Shown here piece by piece: positions 47,544-57,753 of a DNA stretch of 64,000 nt; positions within the stretch are counted from its first letter, which is position 1; every line of letters starts with the position of its first letter. This DNA comes from Microbulbifer sp. SAOS-129_SWC (lineage in GTDB: Bacteria > Pseudomonadota > Gammaproteobacteria > Pseudomonadales > Cellvibrionaceae): assembly GCF_039696035.1 (NCBI RefSeq), contig NZ_CP155567.1:3219001-3283000 (forward strand), written 5' to 3'. The translations under genes were made by a program, and so were the position numbers. Under the pieces are notes generated by a model. The model made no database searches and was not told where the DNA came from. It saw only the letters and a list, made by a program, of their open reading frames with translations.

Positions 47544-48626
47544 TTACTGCCCCAGCGCCGCCAGCTGGTCGGCCTGGTGCTCGGTGCGCAGCGGGTCGAT
47601 CACCTCTTCCAGCGCGCCCTGCATGATCTCGTCGAGCTTGTACAGGGTCAGGCCGATACGGTGGTCGGTGACGCGGCCCTGCGGGTAGTTGTAGGTGCGG
47701 ATACGCTCGGAGCGGTCGCCGCTGCCGACGAGATTGCGGCGCGCATCGGAAATCTCTTTCGCCGCGGCCGCCTCCTGCTCGCTGGAGAGCCTGGCCTGCA
47801 GCAGCGCCATGGCCTTGGCGCGGTTCTTGTGCTGGGAGCGCTCGTCCTGGCACTCCACCACGATACCGGTCGGCAGGTGGGTCAGGCGCACGGCGGAATC
47901 GGTCTTGTTGACGTGCTGGCCGCCGGCGCCGGACGCGCGGTAGGTGTCCACGCGCAGGTCGGCCTTGTTGATCTCCACGGCATCGCGCTCGTCCGGTTCC
48001 GGCATTACCGCAACGGTACAGGCGGAGGTATGGATACGGCCCTGGGATTCGGTCTCCGGCACCCGCTGCACCCGGTGCGCGCCGGACTCGAACTTGAGCT
48101 TGGCGTAGACATCATCACCGGCCACGCGGGTGATGATCTCCTTGTAGCCGCCGTGTTCACCGGGGTTTTCACTGATGATCTCGATACGCCAGCCCTGCTT
48201 TTCGGCGTAGCGGGAGTACATGCGGAACAGATCGCCGGAGAAGATCGCCGCCTCGTCGCCGCCGGTGCCGGCGCGGATTTCCAGATAGGCGTTTTTGCGG
48301 TCGTTGGGATCTTTCGGCAACAGCAGCCGCTGCAGCTCGCTCTCCAGCGGTTCCACCTGCGCCTCGGCGCCGGCCAGTTCCTCCTCGGCCATCTCGCGCA
48401 TCTCCGCGTCGCTCTCGCCGAGCATTTCGCGGGCTGCCTCCATATCTTCCTGCAGCTGGCGGTAGCGGCCGTAACACTTGACCACCTCTTCCAGCTCGGC
48501 GTACTCCCGCGACAGGTCGCGGAACTGGTTCTGGTCGCCAATCACATCGGCATCACCGAGCAGCGCGGACACTTCCTCGTGGCGCTCCACCAGGTTGTCC
48601 AGTTTGGTTCTTACCGAGTCTTTCAT
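47544..48626 (-). CDS. prfA: Peptide chain release factor 1 (RF1)
   Basis: A 360-residue class I release factor for UAA/UAG. The GGQ motif (235-237) reaches the peptidyl transferase centre and Gln237 is the PrmC methylation site. The stop-recognition tripeptide is P190-E-T192, in place of the common PxT form PAT. Its start overlaps the hemA stop as ATGA, so the two are translationally coupled. Confidence 0.97.
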   Translation of the reverse strand: MKDSVRTKLDNLVERHEEVSALLGDADVIGDQNQFRDLSREYAELEEVVKCYGRYRQLQEDMEAAREMLGESDAEMREMAEEELAGAEAQVEPLESELQRLLLPKDPNDRKNAYLEIRAGTGGDEAAIFSGDLFRMYSRYAEKQGWRIEIISENPGEHGGYKEIITRVAGDDVYAKLKFESGAHRVQRVPETESQGRIHTSACTVAVMPEPDERDAVEINKADLRVDTYRASGAGGQHVNKTDSAVRLTHLPTGIVVECQDERSQHKNRAKAMALLQARLSSEQEAAAAKEISDARRNLVGSGDRSERIRTYNYPQGRVTDHRIGLTLYKLDEIMQGALEEVIDPLRTEHQADQLAALGQ

Positions 48627-49900
48627 CCGTTCTTTTTCTCTACATCAAGTTCCGGCAGCGGGTCCAGGCCGACGATTTCGCGGGCGATGCGCAGCCGCTC
48701 CAGATCGCCCTCGGCGGTAGCCCGCTTGAGGTTTACCGTGGGGGCGTGGATCAGTTTGTTGGTCAGGGAGCGGGCCAGTTGCTCCAGCAGGCGGCGCGGG
48801 TCGTCCCCTTTGTCCAGTTGCGTGAGCACTCGCGTCAGTTCGGCGTCGCCGATCTGCTGCGCGCGCTGCCGGTAGCTGCGGATGGTGTCCACGGCACCGA
48901 GGGCGCGGCGCGCGCGCATAAATTCGGCGGCGGCGGTATCGACAATCTGGTGCGCCGCCTCGGCGGCCTTCTCCCGCGAGCGCCGCCCCTCGTCGATGAC
49001 GCCGCGCAGGTCGTCAACGGTGTACAGGTAGACGTCGTCGAGTTGGCCCACCTGCGGCTCGATATCCCGCGGCACGGCGATATCCACCATGAACATGGGG
49101 CTGTGGCGGCGCGCCTTGAGGGCGGATTCCACCGCGCCCTTGCCCAGAATCGGCAGCTGGCTGGCGGTGGAACTGATGACCATATCCGCGCGCGGCAGGT
49201 ATTCGGGGATGTCCGCCAGGAGGATGGCCTCGGCACCGAAGTTCTGGGCCAGCTGCTCGGCGCGATTCAGTGTGCGGTTGGCGACGATCAGCTGTTTGAC
49301 CCCCTGCTCCAGCAGATGGCGCGCCACCAGCTCGATGGTCTCGCCGGCACCGATCAGCAGTGCCGTCTGTTCACCCAGGTCGGTAAAGATGCGCGATGCC
49401 AGCGACACCGCCGCGTAGGCCACGGACACCGGGTTCTCGCCGATCGCGGTCTCGGTGCGCACCTGCTTGGCCACGGCAAAGACCTGCTGGAAGACACTGT
49501 GCAGCAGGCTGCCGACACTGCCGGATTCACGCGCCACCGCGTAGGCGGATTTGATCTGGCCGAGAATCTGCGGCTCGCCCAGGACCAGCGAGTCGAGTCC
49601 ACAGGCCACCCGCATCATATGCCGTACTGCCTCTTCGCCGGTGTAGCGATAACTGCAGGCGGCCAGCTGCTCCGGCGAAACCCGGTGGTAGCCGGCCAGC
49701 CACTGCAGCAGGCGCTCAGGCTCGACTTCGGCGTAGATCTCGGTGCGGTTGCAGGTCGACAGAATGGCCAGCTCCGGGCACTCCAGCGCCCGGCGGGCAT
49801 CCGCTAGGGCGCCGGGCATCACTTCCGGGGCAAAGGATACCCGCTCGCGCACCTCGATCGGTGCGCTGTCGTGGTTGATACCCAGGGCGAGGATTGGCAT
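48623..49900 (-). CDS. hemA: Glutamyl-tRNA reductase HemA
   Basis: A 425-residue NADPH-dependent enzyme that turns glutamyl-tRNA into glutamate-1-semialdehyde, the first step of C5-pathway haem synthesis. The catalytic Cys50 lies in [13 protein letters not shown]; the NADPH loop is [14 protein letters not shown]. The start at 49900 ([14 protein letters not shown]) has GGGAG 5 bases away. Sixty-one upstream in-frame residues are not used. First gene of hemA-prfA-prmC. Confidence 0.97.
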   Translation of the reverse strand: MPILALGINHDSAPIEVRERVSFAPEVMPGALADARRALECPELAILSTCNRTEIYAEVEPERLLQWLAGYHRVSPEQLAACSYRYTGEEAVRHMMRVACGLDSLVLGEPQILGQIKSAYAVARESGSVGSLLHSVFQQVFAVAKQVRTETAIGENPVSVAYAAVSLASRIFTDLGEQTALLIGAGETIELVARHLLEQGVKQLIVANRTLNRAEQLAQNFGAEAILLADIPEYLPRADMVISSTASQLPILGKGAVESALKARRHSPMFMVDIAVPRDIEPQVGQLDDVYLYTVDDLRGVIDEGRRSREKAAEAAHQIVDTAAAEFMRARRALGAVDTIRSYRQRAQQIGDAELTRVLTQLDKGDDPRRLLEQLARSLTNKLIHAPTVNLKRATAEGDLERLRIAREIVGLDPLPELDVEKKNG

Positions 49901-50239
49901 TAGGCTCCCGTCGACGTACTGACTGTTCTGGACGCGGTTGCCCGCACTTGGAGGCGCATTTTCCGTGGCGGCCGCGCCGCTTGCAAGGTCGAAGCGGGTT
50001 TTGGATCCGCCGGCGCCCGGTTCCGGCGCTTCAACCGCACTGTTCAAGCGCCCCCGGCCGTGCGCACCCGGAGCCTCAGTCACCGTGCAAGCGGTGACTA
50101 AATACGCGCATAGTTGCCACCGCTCCGGCCGCGCGCCGGCCCGGCGTCGAAATCACGACTAGAATTATACGGCGATAATCGTTCACAACACGTCACCCGC
50201 GCAAAGGCCCGCGCGGCGCCACTGTATGGATACACCCCT
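49901..50239. other. hemA / TPR lipoprotein divergent promoter region
   Basis: No gene; both neighbouring ORFs can be extended in frame into it but without conserved sequence. On the minus strand TATAAT at 50163-50168 may be a hemA -10 with a ~255-base leader; on the plus strand GATAAT at 50174-50179 may serve the lipoprotein gene. No good -35 was found for either. Confidence 0.4.
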
Positions 50240-52042
50240 ATGCTGTCTGCCAATCAGTCTCCGCTCGCCAACATCCCCTCCCGCCCGCTCCTGCTGGCTG
50301 CGACCCTGAGCCTGCTGCTGGGCGGCTGTGCCCAGCAGGCGCGAACGCCGGCGGCGAATGCTTCATTGGCACCGCCGGCGCAGCAGGCGACGGCGGCGGC
50401 AGACATGCACAAGGAAAAGGCCGCCAAACGGCGCCCCTTCCCGATCGACACCTTTTACACCCTGCTGGTGGCGGAAGTGGCCGGCAATCGCGAACAGTAC
50501 GATGTGGCTCTGGCCAACTATTACTACCAGGCCGAGCGCACGCGCGACCCCGGCGTCGCCGCTCGCGCCACCCGTATCGCGCGTTTCCTCAACGCCCGCC
50601 GCGCGGCCCTGCACGCCTCGCAGCTGTGGGCGGAGCTGGAACCGGATAACACCGAGGCGCAGCTGGCGGCCACCGCCGAGCTGACCCTGTCGGGCAACCT
50701 GGACGATGCCCTGGTACATGCGAGAAAGGCTCTGGCCCTGGGCGCCGACGCACCGATGCAGTCCCTGGCCGCGACTGCCGTGTCGGAGCCGAAACTGACC
50801 AAAAAGTTTGCGCCCGAGTTTGCCCGCCTGGCCAGCAAATACCCGGACAACCCGGAAGTGACCCTGGCCAACGCCATGATGCTGCGTGCCGGCAAACAAT
50901 ACCCCCAGGCGCTGGCGATTACCCGACGCGTGCAGCAACAGCACCCGGCCATGCTCGACGCGCCGCTACTGCAATCCCATATTCTGGTCGATCTCGACCG
51001 GCGCAAGGAGGCGATCCAGCTACTGGAAAAACTGGTGGACCGCTACCCGCGTGAAAGCCGCCTGCGATTGCAATACGCGCGCCTGCTGATCCGCGACGAC
51101 CTGGGGCTCGCGCAGCGACAGTTCGCCGAGCTGGTGCGCCAGCATCCACGCGACGGCAATATGATTCTGTCGCTGGCACTGATCCAGTACGAGACCCGGC
51201 AGATAGACGCCGCCAAATCGCTGTTCGAGCGACTGCTCGCCCTCGGTGAACACAAATCCGCCGCGCACTTCTATCTCGGCAATATCGCCGAGCAGGACGG
51301 CGACATCACCGCTGCGATCAGCAACTACCGCCATGTTGAACCGGGCTCCGATTATGTGCCGGCGATCAAACGCGGCACCGAACTGCTGGCGAAATACGGC
51401 CACGACAAGGACAACCGCGACTGGTTCGCCGAACTGCGCCAGCGCCACCCGAAACAGGCGGAAAATTTTTACCTGATGGAAGTGGACCTGCTGCGCGAAC
51501 ACGACCACAACCAGAAGGCTCTGGCGCTGGTCGACGAGGCACTCGAGCAGCACAGTGACAGCGGCCGGCTGATCTACACCCGGGCGCTACTGAACGAACA
51601 GCTGGGCAATAACGTCGCGTTTGAAAACGGCATGCGCAAACTGCTCGACCGGGACCCGGACAACGCCACGCTGCTCAATGCGCTCGGCTACAAACTGATC
51701 GAAGACGACTCGCGCCTGCAGGAGGCGCGCCAGCTGATTGGCAAGGCACTGGAATTGCGCCCCGACGACCCGGCGATTATCGACAGCATGGGCTGGGTAG
51801 AGTACCGTCTGGGCAACCATGGCGAAGCGGTCAAGTATCTGCAAAAGGCCATGAAAGAATTGCCGGATCACGAAATCGCCGCCCATCTCGGCGAAGTGCT
51901 GTGGGTACAGGGCAACCGCGACGGCGCTATGAAAGTGTGGAAGCGCGGCCTCAAGATCAACCCGCAAAGCAAGATTATCCCGGCCGCCATGAAACGCCTG
52001 CAAAGCAACGAATCCCTGGAACAACATGCATCGGACAGCTGA
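50240..52042 (+). CDS. TPR-repeat lipoprotein
   Basis: A 600-residue lipoprotein with a signal peptide ending in LLGGC (Cys near residue 30). The rest is made of tetratricopeptide repeats from about residue 60 to the C terminus, with the clearest units near the end (GWVEYRLGNHGEAVKYLQKA and neighbours). It lies just before and overlaps lolB by 17 bases, as an uncharacterised TPR protein does in Pseudomonas. A role in envelope protein assembly is plausible but not shown by sequence. The ATG at 50240 gives a complete signal peptide. Confidence 0.9.
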   Translation: MLSANQSPLANIPSRPLLLAATLSLLLGGCAQQARTPAANASLAPPAQQATAAADMHKEKAAKRRPFPIDTFYTLLVAEVAGNREQYDVALANYYYQAERTRDPGVAARATRIARFLNARRAALHASQLWAELEPDNTEAQLAATAELTLSGNLDDALVHARKALALGADAPMQSLAATAVSEPKLTKKFAPEFARLASKYPDNPEVTLANAMMLRAGKQYPQALAITRRVQQQHPAMLDAPLLQSHILVDLDRRKEAIQLLEKLVDRYPRESRLRLQYARLLIRDDLGLAQRQFAELVRQHPRDGNMILSLALIQYETRQIDAAKSLFERLLALGEHKSAAHFYLGNIAEQDGDITAAISNYRHVEPGSDYVPAIKRGTELLAKYGHDKDNRDWFAELRQRHPKQAENFYLMEVDLLREHDHNQKALALVDEALEQHSDSGRLIYTRALLNEQLGNNVAFENGMRKLLDRDPDNATLLNALGYKLIEDDSRLQEARQLIGKALELRPDDPAIIDSMGWVEYRLGNHGEAVKYLQKAMKELPDHEIAAHLGEVLWVQGNRDGAMKVWKRGLKINPQSKIIPAAMKRLQSNESLEQHASDS

Positions 52043-52640
52043 CTACCACCTCACCGCGAGATCGATCACAACCATTTTCCTCTGCCTGTTGCTCGGCGCC
52101 TGCGCCGGGCAAAAGCCCAAACCGCCCACCGCGGCAGAGCAGTCCGTCGCCCGACTGCAGTACTGGACCATCAAGGGCAAACTCGGCGTGCGCGCCCCGC
52201 ACGACAGCGGCAGCGCCAACCTGACCTGGGAACAGCGTACGGCCCCGAGTTACCGCATACACCTGAGCGGCCCACTGGGCGCCGGTGCTACCGTGATCAG
52301 CGGCACCCCCGGCGGCGTCACCCTGCAACGCGGCGACGAGCCGCCCCTGCGCGCCAGCAATCCGGCCGCACTCACCGTACAGGCCCTGGGCTGGCCGATG
52401 CCGATCACCGAAATGTTCTACTGGGTGCGCGGCCTCGCCGCGCCCGGCTCCGCTCCCAGCGAGGAACACCGCGATGCCGCCGGCCTGCTGCAGAGCCTGC
52501 AGCAGGCCGGCTGGAACCTGACTTTCAGTGGCTACCAGAACCGCGGCCCCTATGTGCTGCCGACCAAAATCAAGGCGAGCACCGATCAGGGTGCCGGGCC
52601 GGTGAAAGTGACCCTGGTAATCAAGGAGTGGCAACTTTGA
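52026..52640 (+). CDS. lolB: Outer-membrane lipoprotein receptor LolB
   Basis: A 204-residue lipoprotein with lipobox LLGAC. LolB receives lipoproteins from periplasmic LolA and inserts them in the outer membrane. The mature part shows the expected WTIKGKLGVRAPHDSGSANLTW strand region and a central hydrophobic loop. The gene begins inside the end of the TPR gene; ispE follows. Confidence 0.93.
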   Translation: MHRTADYHLTARSITTIFLCLLLGACAGQKPKPPTAAEQSVARLQYWTIKGKLGVRAPHDSGSANLTWEQRTAPSYRIHLSGPLGAGATVISGTPGGVTLQRGDEPPLRASNPAALTVQALGWPMPITEMFYWVRGLAAPGSAPSEEHRDAAGLLQSLQQAGWNLTFSGYQNRGPYVLPTKIKASTDQGAGPVKVTLVIKEWQL

Positions 52641-52750
52641 ATACGGGCTGATGAATGCGGCGTGCGGGATATGTCCGGCGGCGGAAAAATACTTTTGCCA
52701 CGGCCTGTTATATATTCCGCATTCACAATTCATCGTTCCGCATTAAAACC

Positions 52751-53617
52751 ATGCTGCTTCCCGCTCCCGCCAAACTGAATCTGATCCTGCGCATCCTCGG
52801 CCGCCGCGACGACGGCTATCACGAGTTGCAGACGCTGTTCCAGCTACTCGATTTCGGCGACCAGCTGGAATTCGAATCCCGCGATGACAATGTCATCAGC
52901 GTGGATGCCGGCGGGCTCGATATTCCACTGCAAGACAACCTGATTTACCGCGCGGCACAGCTCCTGCAGCGCGAGAGCGGTTGCGCAAGCGGGGCACACA
53001 TTGTGCTGCACAAGCGGCTGCCGCAGGGCGGCGGCATCGGTGGCGGCAGCTCCGACGCCGCCACCACACTGCTGGGACTGAACCACTTGTGGCGCTGCGG
53101 CCTGCCCCTGGGTGCGCTGGCCGCGCTGGGCCGTCAGCTGGGCGCCGACGTGCCGGTATTCGTGCGCGGCCGCACCGCCTGGGCGGAGGGGATTGGTGAA
53201 AAACTGCAACCGGTCAACACACCCCAGCGACACTACCTGGTGCTGGTACCCGGCTGTTCGGTAAGCACCGCAGCCGTTTTTGGCGATCCGCGTTTGACAA
53301 GAGATTCCACCGCAATTACATTAGCGCACCTTCGCGGGGGGCTCCTGGACAGCGAATGGCTGGAACAGCATTCCGGCAACGACTGCCAAGCCCTGGTCGA
53401 ACGTCTCTACCCCGATATCCGCGCAGCCCGCGAATGGCTGCAACAGTTTGCCAGAGCGCAACTGACCGGCACCGGGGCCTGCGTTTTCGCAGCGTTCGAT
53501 TCAGCGCAGGCGGCCGGCGAGATTCTCGCCCGACTGCCACAGCGATGGAGCGGCTTTGTAGCCGCAGGAGTCAACGAGTCTCCCACCCATCGCGAGCTGG
53601 CGAAACTAGCAACCTGA
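52751..53617 (+). CDS. ispE: 4-diphosphocytidyl-2-C-methyl-D-erythritol kinase IspE
   Basis: A 288-residue GHMP kinase of the MEP isoprenoid pathway. The start MLLPAPAKLNLILRILGRR and the ATP loop PQGGGIGGGSSDAAT (residues 91-105) are diagnostic. The ATG at 52751 is used; the frame continues upstream to 52655 without conserved sequence. The spacer before it contains an inverted pair TGAATGCGG/CCGCATTCA. Confidence 0.96.
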   Translation: MLLPAPAKLNLILRILGRRDDGYHELQTLFQLLDFGDQLEFESRDDNVISVDAGGLDIPLQDNLIYRAAQLLQRESGCASGAHIVLHKRLPQGGGIGGGSSDAATTLLGLNHLWRCGLPLGALAALGRQLGADVPVFVRGRTAWAEGIGEKLQPVNTPQRHYLVLVPGCSVSTAAVFGDPRLTRDSTAITLAHLRGGLLDSEWLEQHSGNDCQALVERLYPDIRAAREWLQQFARAQLTGTGACVFAAFDSAQAAGEILARLPQRWSGFVAAGVNESPTHRELAKLAT

Positions 53618-53637
53618 GCAACAGGTTGCAGATCTAC

Positions 53638-53712
53638 TGGGGCGTAGCCAAGCGGTAAGGCAGCGGGTTTTGATCCCGTCATGCGTAGGTTCGAATCCTA
53701 CCGCCCCAGCCA
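53638..53712 (+). tRNA. tRNA-Gln (TTG), first copy
   Basis: A 75-nt cloverleaf with encoded CCA. The acceptor TGGGGCG pairs with CGCCCCA, the anticodon is TTG, and the T arm contains GGTTCGAATCC. It begins 20 bases after ispE and is identical to the copy at 58923. Confidence 0.97.
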
Positions 53713-54063
53713 CTTTTTAGTTTTGCAAAATCCATCCTGAATTTTGCAAAAACGCCGATCGCGGCGCATGTCCGCACTCGGCTCCCGACAAATCAACAAG
53801 TTGATTTGCGGGCGGCACATCCCTGTGCCGCCGGGCACTCCGGGCCAGGCCACGCAGAACACTCTCTGTGATGCCAATTGCAGCACAGCTACTTAGCAGC
53901 CTGCCCACAGGCCCGTATTAGAAGCACATACCAGTATCTTTCTGCGGCCGCCTGTGCCGCTTACAGCAAAAGGTGACGCAATCGCGCGCTAGACAGCTTT
54001 CACAAACACGGGCATCTAAACTCTTTACTCCTATCAGAATCAACAGAACCAAAGGTACTCGCA
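53713..54063. other. tRNA-Gln to prs spacer with four stem-loops
   Basis: No gene. The left part holds four inverted repeats in about 110 bases: TTTTGCAAAAT/ATTTTGCAAAA (53721-53751), CGCCG/CGGCG (53753-53766), CAAATCAAC/GTTGATTTG (53789-53808) and GGCGGCACA/TGTGCCGCC (53811-53832). The right part is expected to contain the prs promoter. Two short minus-strand ORFs here are not supported. Confidence 0.65.
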
Positions 54064-55008
54064 GTGGCTGACTTAATGGTCTTTACCGGCAACGCCAACC
54101 CGGAACTGGCGCAGAAGATTGTCGACCATATGGCGATCCCCCTGGGCGAAGCGGTGGTCAAACGCTTCTCCGACGGCGAGATCGCGGTGGAAATCACCGA
54201 CAACGTGCGTGGCCGCGATGTTTTCGTGGTGCAGTCCACCTGCCAGCCCACCAACCGCAACCTGATGGAACTGATCCTGCTGGTGGACGCCCTGCGCCGC
54301 GCCTCCGCCGGTCGCATCACCGCGGTGGTCCCCTACTTCGGCTACGCGCGCCAGGATCGCCGCGTGCGCTCCCAGCGGGTACCGATCTCCGCCAAGGTGG
54401 TCGCCGACATGATGGTCAGTGTGGGCATCGACCGGGTACTGACCGTCGACCTGCACGCCGAGCAGATCCAGGGCTTCTTCGACGTGCCAGTAGACAACGT
54501 CTACGGCTCCTCGGTACTGCTGGACGACATCGAGCGCCAGAGCTACGAAGACCTCGTGGTGGTTTCCCCGGATATTGGCGGCGTTGTGCGCGCCCGTGCC
54601 GTGGCCAAAAGCCTGGAGTGCGACCTGGCGATCATCGACAAGCGCCGCCCGGCTGCCAACGTCGCCGAGGTGATGAACATCATCGGCGAGATCGACGGCC
54701 GCACCTGCCTGCTGGTCGACGATATGGTCGACACCGCCGGCACCCTCTGCAACGCCGCCAACGCACTGAAAGAGCACGGCGCCAAGAAGGTGATCGCCTA
54801 CTGCACGCACCCGGTACTGTCCGGCAAGGCCATCGACAACCTGAACAACTCGGTGCTGGATGAACTGGTGGTCACGGACTCCATCCCGCTCGGCGACAAG
54901 ATGGAGAAGGCCCCGAAGATCCGCCAGCTGACCCTGTCGGCAATGCTGGCCGAATCCGTGCGCCGCATCAGCAACGAGGAGTCGCTGTCGGCGATGTTCC
55001 GCTCCTGA
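54064..55008 (+). CDS. prs: Ribose-phosphate pyrophosphokinase Prs
   Basis: A 314-residue enzyme that makes PRPP from ribose 5-phosphate and ATP for nucleotide, His and Trp synthesis. It has the [11 protein letters not shown] region, the [13 protein letters not shown] metal/ATP site and the PRPP loop [14 protein letters not shown] start at 54064 matches the E. coli N terminus in length; an ATG four codons later is the alternative. Confidence 0.97.
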   Translation: MADLMVFTGNANPELAQKIVDHMAIPLGEAVVKRFSDGEIAVEITDNVRGRDVFVVQSTCQPTNRNLMELILLVDALRRASAGRITAVVPYFGYARQDRRVRSQRVPISAKVVADMMVSVGIDRVLTVDLHAEQIQGFFDVPVDNVYGSSVLLDDIERQSYEDLVVVSPDIGGVVRARAVAKSLECDLAIIDKRRPAANVAEVMNIIGEIDGRTCLLVDDMVDTAGTLCNAANALKEHGAKKVIAYCTHPVLSGKAIDNLNNSVLDELVVTDSIPLGDKMEKAPKIRQLTLSAMLAESVRRISNEESLSAMFRS

Positions 55009-55031
55009 GCCCCGCCATCAGCGCACTCCCC

Positions 55032-55059
55032 AGGGCGAACCGACCGGTTCGCCCTTTTT
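55032..55059 (+). terminator. Terminator of prs
   Basis: A 10-bp stem AGGGCGAACC/GGTTCGCCCT with loop GACC, followed by TTTT. Confidence 0.88.
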
Positions 55060-55131
55060 CGTTGTGCTACCAGCTTGCTACAGCCGCGAATATGCTGGCG
55101 ATCCGGCAGCCTTTCCCGTAAAATACGCGCC

Positions 55132-55218
55132 CGCCCGGCACTGCCGGGCGTTTACTATTGGATTGAAGCAATCCGATTAACAACAATGCCAGAGCGGTCC
55201 GGTCGCAGGTCGCTCTGG
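55132..55218 (+). other. Structured leader before rplY
   Basis: Three hairpins lie in 87 bases ahead of rplY: CGCCCGGC/GCCGGGCG (55132-55150), GGATTG/CAATCC (55160-55174) and CCAGAGCG/CGCTCTGG (55189-55218). A TAAAAT at 55119-55124 could be a -10 just upstream, without a clear -35. The leader may allow autogenous or attenuation control of L25. Confidence 0.5.
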
Positions 55219-55241
55219 GCAGACAACCCGAGGTTTAACCC

Positions 55242-55877
55242 ATGTCTGATATCAAACTGAACGCCAACGTCCGCAGCGACGAAGGGAAAGGTGCGAGCCG
55301 CCGCCTGCGTCGCCTGGAAGGCCGTGTCCCCGGCATCATCTACGGTGGCAAGGCTGAACCGCAGTCTATTTCCCTGCTGCAGAAAGACCTGTTCAAGGCA
55401 CTGGAAAGCGAAGCTTTCTTCTCTTCCGTACTGACCGTAGACGTCGACGGCAAGAGCGAAAGCGTTATTCTGCGCGACCTGCAGCGCCACCCGGCTAAAG
55501 AAATGCTGCTGCACATCGACTTCCAGCGCGTTTCCGCCGACACCAAGGTACACATCAAAGCCCCGCTGCACTTCCTGAACGAAGACAGCTGCAAAGGCGT
55601 TAAAGCCGGCGGTATCGTGTCCCACACCCTGACCGAACTGGAAATCAGCGCCCCGGCCTCCAAGCTGCCCGAGTTCATCGAAGTGGACCTGGCCGACCTG
55701 GAAATGGATGCTGTGCTGCACATCTCCGACATCAAACTGCCGGCCGGCGTCGAGTCTGTGGATCTGAGCCACGGCGAAGACCACGACCTGGTTGTCGCTT
55801 CCGTGCACAAGCCGCGCGGCGCCGTAGAAGCCGAAGCGGCTGAAGGCGAAGAAGCGGAAGGCGGCGAAGCAGAGTAA
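55242..55877 (+). CDS. rplY: 50S ribosomal protein L25 / general stress protein Ctc
   Basis: A 211-residue long-form L25 (TL5/Ctc type) that binds 5S rRNA: an N-terminal L25 domain (~1-95, with [20 protein letters not shown]) plus a C-terminal beta domain and an acidic Glu/Ala-rich tail. E. coli has only the short form (94 residues). Followed by pth after 11 bases. Confidence 0.96.
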   Translation: MSDIKLNANVRSDEGKGASRRLRRLEGRVPGIIYGGKAEPQSISLLQKDLFKALESEAFFSSVLTVDVDGKSESVILRDLQRHPAKEMLLHIDFQRVSADTKVHIKAPLHFLNEDSCKGVKAGGIVSHTLTELEISAPASKLPEFIEVDLADLEMDAVLHISDIKLPAGVESVDLSHGEDHDLVVASVHKPRGAVEAEAAEGEEAEGGEAE

Positions 55878-55888
55878 GGGGCAATATC

Positions 55889-56491
55889 TTGTCCAAGGCA
55901 CCGGATACTCCAATCCAGTTGATCGTGGGGCTGGGCAACCCCGGCCCCGAGTACGACCGGACCCGTCATAACGCCGGTGCCGACTTTGTCACCGAGCTGG
56001 CGCGCCACCACGGCGCCCAGCTCGCGTCCGACAGCAAATATCGCGGCCTGACCGGCCGGGTGCGGATTGGCGGCCAGGATATCCGCCTGCTGATTCCCAC
56101 CACCTATATGAATCGCAGCGGCCAATCTGTCGGCCCGCTGGCGCACTTCTTCAAGATTCCCGCCGAAGCCATCCTGGTCGCTCACGATGAGCTCGACCTG
56201 CCCCCGGGTACCGCACGCCTGAAAGCCGGCGGCGGCCACGGCGGCCACAACGGCCTGCGGGATATTATTTCCGCCCTGGGCAACAATCGCGACTTCATGC
56301 GCCTGCGCCTCGGCATCGGCCACCCGGGCAATGCCCGCGAGGTGGTCAATTATGTCCTGCAGCGCGCCCCCCGGGCCGAGCAGGAACAGCTGGCGGATGC
56401 CATTGAACACGCCATCGACGCCATGCCCGAGGCCACCAGCGGCGATTGGGGTGCAGCGATGAAAGACCTGCACACCAACAACAAATCGTAA
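55889..56491 (+). CDS. pth: Peptidyl-tRNA hydrolase Pth
   Basis: A 200-residue enzyme that frees tRNAs stuck as peptidyl-t[21 protein letters not shown] contains the catalytic His27, and the [11 protein letters not shown] segment follows. The start is TTG at 55889, with AAGGGG about 7 bases upstream; no ATG fits before the conserved N terminus. Confidence 0.95.
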   Translation: MSKAPDTPIQLIVGLGNPGPEYDRTRHNAGADFVTELARHHGAQLASDSKYRGLTGRVRIGGQDIRLLIPTTYMNRSGQSVGPLAHFFKIPAEAILVAHDELDLPPGTARLKAGGGHGGHNGLRDIISALGNNRDFMRLRLGIGHPGNAREVVNYVLQRAPRAEQEQLADAIEHAIDAMPEATSGDWGAAMKDLHTNNKS

Positions 56492-56540
56492 GGTGCGCGA
56501 CGCGCACCACCCCAAGCACACACGGTGCGCACCGCGTACC
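56492..56540. repeat. Two tandem GGTGCGC palindromes
   Basis: GGTGCGC/GCGCACC (56492-56508) lies right after the pth stop. A second copy with one mismatch (56524-56540) follows just before the ychF ribosome site. The same core occurs at the rsmI stop (35731-35747), so this is a small dispersed palindrome family. Confidence 0.65.
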
Positions 56541-56562
56541 CCACGTTAACGGAAAGATCACC

Positions 56563-57654
56563 ATGGGTTTCACTTGCGGAATCGTCGGCCTGCCCAATGT
56601 GGGCAAGTCCACTCTCTTTAACGCCCTGACCAAGGCCGGCATCGATGCAGAGAACTTCCCTTTCTGCACCATCGAGCCCAACGCCGGCGTAGTACCGGTG
56701 CCGGACCCACGCCTGGATAAACTGGCGGAGATCGTCAAACCGCAGAAGGTGATCCCGACCACTATGGAGTTCACCGATATTGCCGGACTGGTGGCAGGCG
56801 CCTCCAAGGGCGAGGGCCTGGGCAACAAGTTCCTGGCCAATATCCGCGAGACCGATGCCATCGCCCACGTGGTACGCTGCTTCGAGGACGACAACGTCAT
56901 TCACGTGTCCAACCAGGTGCACCCGCTGGCCGATATCGAAGTGATCAACACCGAGCTGGCGCTGGCCGACCTGGATACCGTGGAAAAGGCCCTGCAGCGC
57001 TTTACCCGCGCCGCCAAAGGCCAGGACAAGCACGCCATCAAGATGAAGGCGCTGCTGGAGAAAATCCAGCCGCACCTGGACGAAGCCAAGCCGCTGCGCT
57101 CTTTCGGCCTGTCCGAAGAAGAGCTGGCCGATCTGCGCGAGCTGAGCCTGCTCACCGTCAAGCCGACCATGTATATCGCCAATGTCGACGAGGATGGCTT
57201 CGAGAACAATCCGCACCTGGATGCGGTGGCCGCCATCGCCGCCGAGGAAAACGCGGTACTGGTGCCGATCTGCAACAAACTGGAAGCCGAGATCGCCGAA
57301 CTCGACGACGACGAAAAACAGGAATTCCTCGAAGAACTGGGCATGGACGAGCCGGGGCTCAACCGTGTGATCCGCGCCGGCTACCAGCTGCTGGGCCTGC
57401 ACACCTACTTCACCGCCGGGGTCAAGGAAGTGCGCGCGTGGACCATACCGGTGGGCGCCACCGCACCCCAGGCCGCCGGCAGGATCCACACGGATTTCGA
57501 AAAAGGCTTTATCCGCGCCGAGGTGGTCAGCTACGAGGACTTCGTCGGTTACAAGGGCGAAGCCGGGGCCAAAGACGCCGGTAAATGGCGCCTCGAAGGC
57601 AAGGACTATATCGTTGCGGACGGCGACGTCGTCCACTTCCGCTTTAACGTCTGA
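56563..57654 (+). CDS. ychF: Redox-/ribosome-associated ATPase YchF (EngD)
   Basis: A 363-residue OBG-family P-loop protein that hydrolyses ATP in place of GTP; same length as in E. coli. The P-loop GLPNVGKST is at residues 9-17, and the C-terminal TGS domain begins about residue 278 (LHTYFTAG). It binds ribosomes and influences oxidative-stress responses. The ATG at 56563 follows GGAAAG. Confidence 0.97.
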   Translation: MGFTCGIVGLPNVGKSTLFNALTKAGIDAENFPFCTIEPNAGVVPVPDPRLDKLAEIVKPQKVIPTTMEFTDIAGLVAGASKGEGLGNKFLANIRETDAIAHVVRCFEDDNVIHVSNQVHPLADIEVINTELALADLDTVEKALQRFTRAAKGQDKHAIKMKALLEKIQPHLDEAKPLRSFGLSEEELADLRELSLLTVKPTMYIANVDEDGFENNPHLDAVAAIAAEENAVLVPICNKLEAEIAELDDDEKQEFLEELGMDEPGLNRVIRAGYQLLGLHTYFTAGVKEVRAWTIPVGATAPQAAGRIHTDFEKGFIRAEVVSYEDFVGYKGEAGAKDAGKWRLEGKDYIVADGDVVHFRFNV

Positions 57655-57753
57655 ACCCGCGCTTCACGCCCGGCGCCGAGCACGGCGACCGGGCCTCCTC
57701 GGGCCGCCATACAGCGGCCCCGCCCTGACCGCCCCGACAACTGCGGTATACCC

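Noticed and set aside
46575..48875. A 766-codon plus-strand ORF
   Set aside because: It is antisense to prmC and prfA; the His/Gln/Val-rich composition is typical of a shadow frame in G+C-rich genes.
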